DNA of 42,682 nucleotides from Burkholderiaceae bacterium (GTDB lineage: Bacteria; Pseudomonadota; Gammaproteobacteria; Burkholderiales; Burkholderiaceae_C), in contig JAURZS010000033.1 of assembly GCA_030653255.1 (NCBI GenBank), positions 1-42,682 of the forward strand, written 5' to 3'. Position 1 is the first letter of the stretch; each line of letters opens with the position of its first letter. The notes under the pieces are model-generated. The model saw nothing but the letters and a program-made list of their open reading frames with translations, was not told the origin of the DNA and did no database searches. This document shows positions 25,200-33,142 of the stretch, piece after piece. The translations under genes and the position numbers were made by a program.

Positions 25200-27044
25200 A
25201 TGCCGATGGATTTTCCTCACGTTCCCGTACTCGACATATCAGTTGTCACCTACAACTCGGCACGCTGGCTCGAGCCCTTCATGCGCAGCCTGCTCAAGCA
25301 GGATCTGCCCTGCACGAGCATCCGCCTGCTGTTTCGCGACAACGGATCGAGCGACGATACCGTGGAGCGCCTGCACGCGATCGCGCAGCGGCATTCCGGC
25401 GCCTTCGCGCAGATCGATATCGACACCGGCGACAACATCGGCTTCGGTCGCGGCCATAACGCGAATCTGGAAAAGGCGACAGCGCCCTGGCTGATGGTGA
25501 CCAACGTCGATCTTGAATTCGAGCCCCAGACCCTGCCCCTGCTCATCCAGCGCGCCAGTGCGGCTCCGGCGGATGTCGCGGCCTGGGAGTGCCGACAAAA
25601 GCCGTACGAGCATCCCAAGCATTACAGCCCCGTGACCGGCGAGGTGGCCTGGGCATCGAGCGCCTGCGTGCTGTATCGGAGCGCCGCGCTGCGTGACATC
25701 GCCGGCTATGAACCGAAGCTTTTTCTCTATGGCGAGGACGTCGAGATTTCCTATCGCCTGCGTGACCGCGGCTGGCTGCTGCACTATGTGCCGCAGGCCA
25801 CGGTCTGGCATTTCACCTACGAGCATGCGGCCCAGGTCAAGCCGGCGCAGTTTCTGGGTAGTACGCTGGCCAATGTGCTGCTGCGCTGCCGCTACGGCCG
25901 GTGGGCCGAAGTCGCGCAGGGCTTTTTGATGTACCTGGGGCTGTTCGCCATGAAGCCCCAGTTCCCCGGCCAGCGCCGCCAACTGGCGCTCAACGGGCTG
26001 AAACTGCTCAGGCTCGCGCCTTACTTCCTGAGCACCCGCAAGCGCTCCGCGCTGCGCTTTGATTTCCGGCTGTGGGACTACGAGATTGCGCGGCACGGAG
26101 CGTTCCACGAATACCCGATCAGTGAAGGCGATGCCGAGCAGCCCCTGGTCAGTGTGCTGATCCGCACAGTGGCTGGCCGTGGCGGAAAGCTGGTCGAAGC
26201 GCTGGCATCGGTGGCCAACCAGACCTATCCGCACATCGAGGTGGTGATCGTTGAGGACGGCAGTGCCACGGCGGCGCCCGTGGCCGATCGTCTGCGCGAG
26301 TCCGGACGTTTTGCTGGTGTCGTCTACAAGGGCCTGGCCAAGGTCGGGCGCTGCGAGGCCGGCAATGCCGCGCTGGCGCTTGCTGGCGGGGATCTGTTCT
26401 GCTTTCTCGACGACGACGACCTGTTTTATGCGGACCACCTTGAAGTGCTGGTGCAGGCGCTGCGCGGGCGGCCTGAACTCGGCGGCGCCTACAGCCTGTC
26501 CTACCAGGTCCGCACCGAAGTCATCAGCGACGAACCCTGGCGCTACCGCGAAGTCGAGCACAGCCTGCTGTACCGGCAGCCTTTCAGCCGGGCGCTGCTG
26601 TGGCACCACAATTACCTGCCGATCCAGACGGTGCTGTTTCGCCGCCAGCTCTATGACAGCTACGGCGGCTTCGATCCCGAACTCGACAACCTCGAGGACT
26701 GGAATCTCTGGGTGCGCTATACGCTGGAGCAAGACCTCGTCATGGTCGACAAGGTTACTTCCCTCTACCGCGTGCCCGCCCACGCCGACCGGGCCGTGCA
26801 ACGCCAGCAGGTTCTGGACGACTATTACGCGAAGGCTGTGGCCAAGCATGCCCGCTTGCGCGTCACGCTCAATCCGAACCAGGTCGTTGCCATGGGCAAG
26901 GAACTGGCGCAGGATCTTTATTTCGTGGCGGTGCCGCTCAGCGGACTGCGCAATGCCGTGCTCGCGCGCCCCTGGCTGGCGCGCTTCTACCATCCGTTGC
27001 GTCGCATGGCGAGTCTGGCCCGCCGCGTTGCCAGACGGATCTAG
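25200..27044 (+). CDS. Two-domain GT2 glycosyltransferase
   Basis: The protein has 614 residues. The first GT-A domain (about 10-250) starts LDISVVTYNSARWLEPFMRS, with the metal-binding region LMVTNVDLEFEP and the rhamnosyltransferase-like LFLYGEDVEISYRLRDRG. The second (about 315-560) starts PLVSVLIRTVAGRGGKL, with CFLDDDDLFYADH and LDNLEDWNLWVRY, typical of GT2 enzymes. Two complete domains suggest a bifunctional enzyme adding two sugars. It begins right at the stop of the Wzt-like gene and ends six bases before the PIG-L gene. Sugar specificity cannot be read. A role in O-polysaccharide or S-layer glycan synthesis is inferred from context. Confidence 0.9.
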   Translation: MPMDFPHVPVLDISVVTYNSARWLEPFMRSLLKQDLPCTSIRLLFRDNGSSDDTVERLHAIAQRHSGAFAQIDIDTGDNIGFGRGHNANLEKATAPWLMVTNVDLEFEPQTLPLLIQRASAAPADVAAWECRQKPYEHPKHYSPVTGEVAWASSACVLYRSAALRDIAGYEPKLFLYGEDVEISYRLRDRGWLLHYVPQATVWHFTYEHAAQVKPAQFLGSTLANVLLRCRYGRWAEVAQGFLMYLGLFAMKPQFPGQRRQLALNGLKLLRLAPYFLSTRKRSALRFDFRLWDYEIARHGAFHEYPISEGDAEQPLVSVLIRTVAGRGGKLVEALASVANQTYPHIEVVIVEDGSATAAPVADRLRESGRFAGVVYKGLAKVGRCEAGNAALALAGGDLFCFLDDDDLFYADHLEVLVQALRGRPELGGAYSLSYQVRTEVISDEPWRYREVEHSLLYRQPFSRALLWHHNYLPIQTVLFRRQLYDSYGGFDPELDNLEDWNLWVRYTLEQDLVMVDKVTSLYRVPAHADRAVQRQQVLDDYYAKAVAKHARLRVTLNPNQVVAMGKELAQDLYFVAVPLSGLRNAVLARPWLARFYHPLRRMASLARRVARRI

Positions 27045-27050
27045 CGCTCC

Positions 27051-28112
27051 ATGGAAGACTGGTTTCAACCTCATGCATCTTCGGCGTTGCCCCCGGCACG
27101 CAAGGTATTGGTGCTGGCGCCGCACCCGGATGACGAGGTGTTCGGTTGCGGCGGCTGTATTGCCTTGTATGCGCGCGACGGCGCCACCGTCGAAGTTCGG
27201 GTCCTGACCGACGGCGGCGGTTATCTGGCGGGCGCACAGCGCGAATCTGTGGTGCGCACACGCCAGGACGAGAGCCGGCGCGCTGCTGCGCTGCTCGGTG
27301 TGGCCGAGTTGTCGTTCGAGAACTTTCTGGATCGCGGGCTGAGCGCCGATCCACGCTTCCTGGGACGCATGAATGAGCTGGTCGAGGCGACATCCGCCGA
27401 CGTCATCTTTGCACCTTCTCTGTGGGAGGTCCACCCTGACCATCGCGTGATCGCCTGGGCGCTTGTCCAGGCCTGTTTGCGCAGACAGGCGGTGCGGGGC
27501 GATGCGCCCGTGCTGGCCTTCTTTGAGGTGGGCGCGCCGCAAAGGCCCAACTGCCTGATCGACATCAGCACGGTGGCCGCCTTGAAGAAACAGGCCATGG
27601 GCATGTTCGAGTCGCAGCTTGCCATGCAGCCGTACGACCGGCATATCGCCGCGCTCAATGTTTTTCGCACCTATGCCTTGCCGGGCGTTGAGGCTGCGGA
27701 AGGCCTGTACACAGTGGCGCCGCAGGACCTGGCTGCCTGGGCCGGGTCTTATGGGGAGGCCACGAGCCCGGGGCTGGCTGACGTCACCGAAACTGCGCTG
27801 AAACTGGCCCATGCATCGGTCGAGCGCTTGCAGCAATCGCTGACCGCGACGCAGCAGGTGGCGGCCGAGCAAGGCCGGCGGATTGTGTCACTCGACGCCT
27901 TGCTTGCAAGCACGCGGGCCGAGCTTGAGAGCACCCGCGCGGAGTTGGCGGTAACGGTCGAACAGCGCAACGGTCTGCAATGGGCGCGCGATCATGTGCA
28001 GGCCGAGCGCGACAGCATTGCGGCCGAGGTGCAGGCCATGTTGCAATCCCGGTCCTGGCGGTACACAGCGCCGCTGCGCTGGTTGATGCGCGTATTGCGT
28101 CGTCAGAGCTGA
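27051..28112 (+). CDS. PIG-L (LmbE) family deacetylase with coiled-coil tail
   Basis: The protein has 353 residues. The LmbE/PIG-L domain (about 15-215) has the zinc motif LVLAPHPDDEVFGCGG and the second histidine motif VHPDHRVIAWAL. Family members remove acetyl groups from N-acetylglucosamine-type sugars. Residues 245-330 form a long coiled coil (LASTRAELESTRAELAVTVE). The end, MLQSRSWRYTAPLRWLMR, is a motif I associate with the ends of coiled coils in polysaccharide glycosyltransferases. The gene ends convergently with the Wzm-like permease, with 10 bases of overlap. It probably modifies a sugar of the surface polysaccharide. Confidence 0.88.
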   Translation: MEDWFQPHASSALPPARKVLVLAPHPDDEVFGCGGCIALYARDGATVEVRVLTDGGGYLAGAQRESVVRTRQDESRRAAALLGVAELSFENFLDRGLSADPRFLGRMNELVEATSADVIFAPSLWEVHPDHRVIAWALVQACLRRQAVRGDAPVLAFFEVGAPQRPNCLIDISTVAALKKQAMGMFESQLAMQPYDRHIAALNVFRTYALPGVEAAEGLYTVAPQDLAAWAGSYGEATSPGLADVTETALKLAHASVERLQQSLTATQQVAAEQGRRIVSLDALLASTRAELESTRAELAVTVEQRNGLQWARDHVQAERDSIAAEVQAMLQSRSWRYTAPLRWLMRVLRRQS

Positions 28113-28906
28113 TCGGCGAACGAGGGCCGCAGGCGCTCGAACACCGCGGCCGCCAGCGCCGCCAGGGCCGTCCATACCAGCGCATAAAACGCCAATGCCC
28201 CCCAGTGCGGCCACTGCCCCAGCAGCAGACAGGCGCGCAGACTCTCGATGGGCAGTGCCAGTGGATTGACGACGAGCCAGGGCTGCAATGCGGCCGGCAG
28301 GGACGAGGCGGGATACAGCACCGGCGTGAGGAACAACAGCACATTGAGCACCGGCGCCACCATCTGGCCGATGTCGCGCAGAAACACCCCGAACGCGGCC
28401 AGCAGCCAGCCCAGGCACAACAGCACCGGCAGCATGCAAAGGAGAATCAAGGGCACGGCCAGTGCGCTGAGCGGGGGCACACCCTGCAGGTAGAACACAC
28501 CGGCGAGCAGCACCACGAGGCTCAAGGCCGCATGGAACATTGCGCCGCCGACGCCGATCCAGGGCAGGACCTCCAGCGGAAAGATCACGCGCTTGACCAG
28601 ATTGGGCTGTTCCAGCACCAGGCGCGGCGCCCGGCCCACGACCTCCGCGAACAGATTGAACAGCACCAGTCCGGCAAAGATGTTCAGCGCAAAGGTGCCG
28701 GGGTGGTCTTCCATGCCCGGCCAGCGCGCCTTGAAGATCAGCCGGAACACGAACGTATAGGTGGCCAGCAGCAGCAACGGATACAGCATGCTCCAGCCCA
28801 GGCCCAGCACCGAGCCCTTGTAGCGGCCCAGGATGTCGCGCCGTGTCATTTGCAGGATCAGGTAGGCGTTGGACAGCGGCGCCATGGAGCGCAGTAACGT
28901 GTTCAT
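28103..28906 (-). CDS. Wzm-like ABC-2 polysaccharide export permease
   Basis: The protein has 267 residues from ATG at 28906, overlapping the crp stop by four bases. It starts MNTLLRSMAPLSNAYLILQM and contains RDILGRYKGSVLGLGWSMLY, typical of the N-terminal amphipathic region of O-antigen ABC-2 permeases. About six membrane helices follow, with the late motif FLTPVLYPASSLPAALQPWL. It should form the inner-membrane channel for the Wzt-like ATPase at 22889. Splitting permease and ATPase to opposite strands is unusual, since they normally sit side by side. Coupling to crp hints that polysaccharide export and the regulator are made together. Confidence 0.9.
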   Translation of the reverse strand: MNTLLRSMAPLSNAYLILQMTRRDILGRYKGSVLGLGWSMLYPLLLLATYTFVFRLIFKARWPGMEDHPGTFALNIFAGLVLFNLFAEVVGRAPRLVLEQPNLVKRVIFPLEVLPWIGVGGAMFHAALSLVVLLAGVFYLQGVPPLSALAVPLILLCMLPVLLCLGWLLAAFGVFLRDIGQMVAPVLNVLLFLTPVLYPASSLPAALQPWLVVNPLALPIESLRACLLLGQWPHWGALAFYALVWTALAALAAAVFERLRPSFADQL

Positions 28907-29598
28907 TTGCTCATGTCCCGTTCGCCCGACGCCAGCTGGTCCAGCAGTGTGCTGTTCTGGATCTGCAGGTCGTTGCCGTCGCGCTCGACCACGCCGCGGC
29001 CCTGCAGCAACTGGAACACGCGAGTGACCGTCTCGCGGCTGGCGTTGATCATGATGGCGAGTTCCTGGTGCGTCGGCGCGTTCAGGACGCGCGCCTGCCC
29101 ATCGACGGCGCGGGCATGCAGCAACTGCAACTGGGCGCACACGCGCTGCAAGGGGTTGGACAGGCCGAGGATGCGCCTTTGTGCGGAGACCTCGCGCAGG
29201 CGTGTGGCCAGCCGCGTGCAAAGCGATTCGGCCAGCTTGGGCGAGGCAAACATGATGGGCTTGACCAGGTCGCGCGGTATGAACACCACCCTGGAGCGTG
29301 CCACTGCGGTGACGAATTCAGGCTGGGTTCTGCCATCGATGACGGCCACCTCGCCGAAGTAGTCTCCCGGATTGATGAAATAAAGGCCCACTTCCCGGTT
29401 GTCCATCGTGAAGTCCACGCCCTGCAGCCGGCCTTCGAGCAAAAAGCACAGGGCCGATGGCAGACTGTCCTTCTGCATCACGATTTCCCGCTTGGAAAAG
29501 GACCGCTCAGTGGCAAATTGCGCCAGGTGCGCGAGCGTGACTTGCGGCAGGCTGGTCAGCAGCGGCAGTCCGTTCAGAACGGCGACGGGAATGGGCAT
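28903..29598 (-). CDS. Crp-family regulator with CRP-type recognition helix
   Basis: The protein has 231 residues from ATG at 29598; starting further upstream would put the gene over its own CRP-type site. Residues 25-110 form a cyclic-nucleotide-binding fold with GDYFGEVAVIDG at 78-89. The phosphate-binding cassette then reads RTQPEFVTA, so the Arg-Ser/Thr pair of cAMP-binding CRP is replaced by Q92-P93. The recognition helix SRETVTRVF (187-195) has R188, E189 and R193, equivalent to R180, E181 and R185 of E. coli CRP that read TGTGA. Three TGTGA-N6-TCACA sites occur in this window. It probably regulates the S-layer and secretion genes, and its ligand may not be cAMP. Confidence 0.9.
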   Translation of the reverse strand: MPIPVAVLNGLPLLTSLPQVTLAHLAQFATERSFSKREIVMQKDSLPSALCFLLEGRLQGVDFTMDNREVGLYFINPGDYFGEVAVIDGRTQPEFVTAVARSRVVFIPRDLVKPIMFASPKLAESLCTRLATRLREVSAQRRILGLSNPLQRVCAQLQLLHARAVDGQARVLNAPTHQELAIMINASRETVTRVFQLLQGRGVVERDGNDLQIQNSTLLDQLASGERDMSK

Positions 29599-29688
29599 TG
29601 CTACCGAGACGTAAAGGGCAGGGAGGAGGGGTGGCTGTGCATTGTGCAACACTTCACCATCCGGGCCTTGTAGGCATAAGCCTCTTTT

Positions 29689-29704
29689 TGTGACCATGCT
29701 CACA
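29689..29704. promoter_or_regulatory. CRP-type site between crp and fecR
   Basis: TGTGACCATGCTCACA has both CRP half-sites perfect. It lies 90 bases upstream of the Crp-family gene and 61 bases upstream of fecR. A GATAAT at 29709-29714 stands just downstream on the plus strand, so binding here could block that promoter, or activate another start. Autoregulation of the regulator and control of the fecR-cyclase operon are the simplest readings. Confidence 0.65.
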
Positions 29705-29726
29705 GACAGATAATTGCTTTTGTGTC

Positions 29727-29745
29727 CCAATTAAGTGCTAATTGG
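29727..29745. promoter_or_regulatory. Palindrome CCAATTA-N5-TAATTGG before fecR
   Basis: CCAATTA (29727-29733) and TAATTGG (29739-29745) are perfect inverted repeats with a five-base spacer, ending 20 bases before the fecR start. The size fits a dimeric repressor site different from the CRP-type site just upstream. No protein in the window can be assigned to it. Confidence 0.5.
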
Positions 29746-29765
29746 TCTTATTGGCGGCATCCATC

Positions 29766-31130
29766 GTGAATATCAACATCACTTCTGTCCTCCTGAAGCG
29801 CACCGCGCTGGCGCTGGGCTTGGCCGCCGCCTTGGCGGCTCAGGCCCGGACGGATGCGGTTGGCGAAGTCACCATGACCATTGGCCAGGCCATGGCCGTA
29901 CAGGCCGACGGCTCCGCCATGGCGTTGCAGCGCGGCAGCAAGGTGCGCGCCGGCGACCGCATCGAGACCGCTGAAGGCGGCCATGTGCATATCCGGTTCG
30001 TGGACGGCGCCCTGGTCAGTGTGCGCCCCACCAGCCGCCTGGTCGTCGAAGATTACCAATACAACCCCAGCAACGTGGCGCTGTCGCTGGTGCGCTTTCG
30101 TCTTGAAAAAGGCATTACCCGGGCCATTTCCGGGGCCGCAGCAGAAGGCGCCAGAGACCGCTTCCGCCTGAACACGCCTCTGGTTGCCATCGGTGTCAAG
30201 GGCACGGACTTCGTGGTGCGGACCTGGGCCGACCAGACCGTTGCCGTCGTTAATCAGGGCGCCATTGTCATGGCGCCATTCGACGCCGGCTGCACCATGC
30301 AGGCTTCCGGGCCTTGTGGCTCCAGCTCCGCGCGCCTCCTGTCCGCAGACATGGGCAATGTGCTGGTCGAATTCCGCACCACGCTGGCGCAGCCTGAAAT
30401 CAAGCCTTTCAATGGCGCGCGTGCGCCGGAGCCCTTGCTGGCCACCAGCGAGCCCCACAGTTCTGTGGAGACTTCGCGTGACAGCGGCAAGCCTTTGTTG
30501 CGCACAGTCAACGACGAAGTCGTTGCCGCCGCGATTGTCGAGGGAGCGGTGCGCCTGGCCAAGGACGGGCTTGCGGTCTCGCCCGCGCCCGTGACGGTGG
30601 ACAGCCCCAGCGAGGTCGTGCGTGTCGTGCCGACGGACCTGGCCTGGGGGCGCTGGGGCGCCGGCCTCGGGGCCGGCGATCTGGCCGCCATGCGGGCCGA
30701 TGCCGCTGCGGGGCGACAGGCCACGGTGGGCAATGGCGATTACATCCTCTACCGCACCGAAAACGGCGCCGCAGTGCTGGCACAGAACCTGGGTAACGTC
30801 AATTTTGCGCTGCAGCAGTCGCAAGCCAGCTTTGCCAGCGCTGCCGGGCGGATTCCGGCGGTCGTGCAGAGCGGCGCACTGGCCATCGACTTCGCTGCAG
30901 GAAGGTTTGCCACCAACCTGAATCTCAATTCCGCCGCCACGGGCAACGTTGGCTTCCAGGCCAATGGCTACGTCCGCAGCGATGGCATTTTCAACTCTGT
31001 TAGCGCCACACAGGCCATGGCCGGCGCGACCTCCCTTGATGGCAGCACGGCGGGCTACTTCTTCGAGAAAGCGGCGGCGGGCGGCCTGCTCTCTGGCATC
31101 ACGCTCTGGCGATCTGGCGCGGCAAAATGA
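29766..31130 (+). CDS. Exported FecR-domain protein
   Basis: The protein has 454 residues from GTG at 29766. TTG codons at 29742 and 29751 are in frame, but the first lies inside a palindrome, and the GTG gives a clean signal peptide (SVLLKRTALALGLAAALAAQ, cleavage near residue 27). The FecR domain is at about 35-150 (LQRGSKVRAGDRIETAEGGH; FRLNTPLVAIGVKGTDFVVR). The second half has no clear domain; it is rich in Ala, Gly and Asn, and its end (YVRSDGIFNSVSATQAMAGA; GYFFEKAAAGGL) resembles short beta-rich, TbpB-like tails. Its stop overlaps the cyclase start by four bases. FecR proteins beside CHASE2 cyclases recur in proteobacteria, and the periplasmic FecR part could feed the CHASE2 sensor. 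Confidence 0.85.
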   Translation: MNINITSVLLKRTALALGLAAALAAQARTDAVGEVTMTIGQAMAVQADGSAMALQRGSKVRAGDRIETAEGGHVHIRFVDGALVSVRPTSRLVVEDYQYNPSNVALSLVRFRLEKGITRAISGAAAEGARDRFRLNTPLVAIGVKGTDFVVRTWADQTVAVVNQGAIVMAPFDAGCTMQASGPCGSSSARLLSADMGNVLVEFRTTLAQPEIKPFNGARAPEPLLATSEPHSSVETSRDSGKPLLRTVNDEVVAAAIVEGAVRLAKDGLAVSPAPVTVDSPSEVVRVVPTDLAWGRWGAGLGAGDLAAMRADAAAGRQATVGNGDYILYRTENGAAVLAQNLGNVNFALQQSQASFASAAGRIPAVVQSGALAIDFAAGRFATNLNLNSAATGNVGFQANGYVRSDGIFNSVSATQAMAGATSLDGSTAGYFFEKAAAGGLLSGITLWRSGAAK

Positions 31131-33142
31131 AAAAGTGGGTCGCTCAGTGGCTGCTGCGGCCGTGGCACGGGCGTCTGCTGGCCCTGCTGGTCGCCGCACT
31201 GGCGTGGCTGGTCTGGGTGGCATTGGCGCCTGGCAGCTTGCGTCAGCTCGATGAGCGAAGCACCGATGTGCTGTGGCGCCTGAGCGCCAGCGAAGCACCG
31301 GAGCGCCGTGTGGTGCTGGTCGACATCGATGACGCCAGCCTGACCGAAATCGGGCCCTGGCCCTGGTCGCGTCAGACCATGGCGCAACTGTCCCGCAAAC
31401 TCGACCAGCAAGGCGCCGGCCTCAAGCTGTTCGACGTGGTGTTTCCCGATGGCCGCGAAGGCAATGCCGAACTGTCTGCCGCCCTGGCCGAACGCGATGC
31501 GGTCGCGCCCTCCGTGCTGGCCCAGGTCTTTGCACTGCGCAACGAAAGCCAACTGCGCTCCGGCGCTTTGGCGGGGGCCATTGCCGGGGTGGGGTGCCAG
31601 GCCCCGGCGGTGCCGGCCCAGGGCTATATCGCCAATGCGGCGGGCCTGCATCCCCGCGCCGGCCACATCACGCCAGGCCTGGATTCCGACGGCGCGGTGC
31701 GTCGTGTGCCCGCGCTGGTCTGTCTCGATGACCGCACTTATCCGAGCCTCACACTGGCGGGTCTTTCCGCGCTCGGGCAAGCACCGGGCGCGGCCGGAAG
31801 CATCACGGTCACACCTGGCGTCACGCCCTGGCAGGCGCAGTGGCGGCTGCAGATTGCGGGCCTGCCGGGTGTCAGCATCGGACTGGACAGCCAGGGGCAG
31901 ATGCGCGTGCCTTATGCCGTCGCGCGCAAGGCCCTGACGGCCGTGTCTGCGGCCGATCTGCTGCGCGACAAGGTGCCTGCGGGCTTGCTCAAGGGCGCCT
32001 GGGTGGTGGTGGGTTCTTCCGCATTCGGTCTTGCCGATTCCGTGCCCACGCCGCTGGGCGGCGCCGTGAGCGGGGCTGAGGTGCATTCCCAGTTGCTGGT
32101 GGGCATGGCCGACGGCGCCCTGCCTTTCACCCCGCGTGCGGCGCCGTGGATGCAGGCCCTGTGGGCCGTGCTGGCACTGGCTGCCATGCTGGCCCTGATG
32201 GCTGGGCCGCCTCTGCGCCAGCGCCAGCGGGTGGTCCTGCTGCCGCTGGCGGCGGTTGCCTTTGCCGCGTTCGCCTACGGCCTGCATGCGCTGGCGCTGC
32301 TGCAGGCGGGCTGGTATGTGGGCTGGGCTGGCGCAGCACTGGCGATCGGCCTGGCCGGCCTTCTGCTGGCGCTGGGCGAGCATGCGCGCAGCCTGGTCGA
32401 AAAGGGGCGCCTGTTCCAGAACCTGTCGAGTTACGTGCCGGGGCCGGTGGCGGAGAAAATCGCCCTGACTGTGCCCAGCGGCGACATCCAGGCGCAGCGT
32501 AGCGACGTGACCGTGCTGGCGGCCGACCTGCAAAACTTTTCCCGCTACTGCGAAGCGCGCGCGCCCGAAGATGCGGCCCGCGTGCTGCACCGCTTTTTCA
32601 GCACCGCCAGTGCCATTGTCGAAGCCCATGGCGGCGTGGTCGAAGAGATGGTCGGCGACAGCCTGCTGGCGGTCTTCAACGGCCCCAAGCCGTGCGAGGA
32701 CCATTCCGCCCAGGCGCTCACTGCTGCGCGCGAACTCTGGCTGCGTTGCAGCGAAGAACTCCCCAATACCTCGGGCCTGGGGCTGGAGCCGCTGGGCATC
32801 GGCATCGGTCTGGAGACCGGCACCGCGCTGGTCGGCTCCTTTGGTGCGGCGCGCCGGCGCGTGCATACCGTGCTCGGGCAGACGGTCACCATTGCGTTGC
32901 GGCTGCAGGGCATGAGCACCGACCTCGCCTATCCCATCCTGGTGGGGCAGACTGCGGCACAACGGATCGGACCGCGTTTCGAGCAGGCCAGCCTGGCGCT
33001 GAAACCACTGGGCAGTTTCCTGCTTCCTGGCTTGCAGCAGAGCTGTAAAGTATTTACACTTCGCACGCTGTTGCAGCCGGGCAGTCCGGCCGAGCAAAGT
33101 ACTCTGTATTACCTCCACCAACAACAAAATCTTGTAGCGTGA
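31127..33142 (+). CDS. CHASE2-class III nucleotide cyclase
   Basis: The protein has 671 residues. A first membrane helix is at 16-35, then an extracytoplasmic CHASE2 domain at about 40-335 (VVLVDIDDASLTEIGPWPWS). Three helices follow at 340-418 and a class III cyclase domain at about 455-640. Metal aspartates are present at D467 (LAADLQNFS) and D511 (EEMVGDSLLAVF). The residue that picks adenine (Lys) is E507, as in guanylate cyclases. The second selector is T581, and the transition-state Asn is T588 (TVTIALRL), while R592 is kept. Substrate could therefore be GTP or activity could be low. It is coupled to fecR by ATGA and to the next gene by a four-base overlap. Confidence 0.92.
   Translation: MKKWVAQWLLRPWHGRLLALLVAALAWLVWVALAPGSLRQLDERSTDVLWRLSASEAPERRVVLVDIDDASLTEIGPWPWSRQTMAQLSRKLDQQGAGLKLFDVVFPDGREGNAELSAALAERDAVAPSVLAQVFALRNESQLRSGALAGAIAGVGCQAPAVPAQGYIANAAGLHPRAGHITPGLDSDGAVRRVPALVCLDDRTYPSLTLAGLSALGQAPGAAGSITVTPGVTPWQAQWRLQIAGLPGVSIGLDSQGQMRVPYAVARKALTAVSAADLLRDKVPAGLLKGAWVVVGSSAFGLADSVPTPLGGAVSGAEVHSQLLVGMADGALPFTPRAAPWMQALWAVLALAAMLALMAGPPLRQRQRVVLLPLAAVAFAAFAYGLHALALLQAGWYVGWAGAALAIGLAGLLLALGEHARSLVEKGRLFQNLSSYVPGPVAEKIALTVPSGDIQAQRSDVTVLAADLQNFSRYCEARAPEDAARVLHRFFSTASAIVEAHGGVVEEMVGDSLLAVFNGPKPCEDHSAQALTAARELWLRCSEELPNTSGLGLEPLGIGIGLETGTALVGSFGAARRRVHTVLGQTVTIALRLQGMSTDLAYPILVGQTAAQRIGPRFEQASLALKPLGSFLLPGLQQSCKVFTLRTLLQPGSPAEQSTLYYLHQQQNLVA

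Noticed and set aside
25239-27872. 877-codon minus-strand open frame across the GT2 and PIG-L genes
   Set aside because: It is antisense to two genes with clear catalytic motifs and has no domain of its own.
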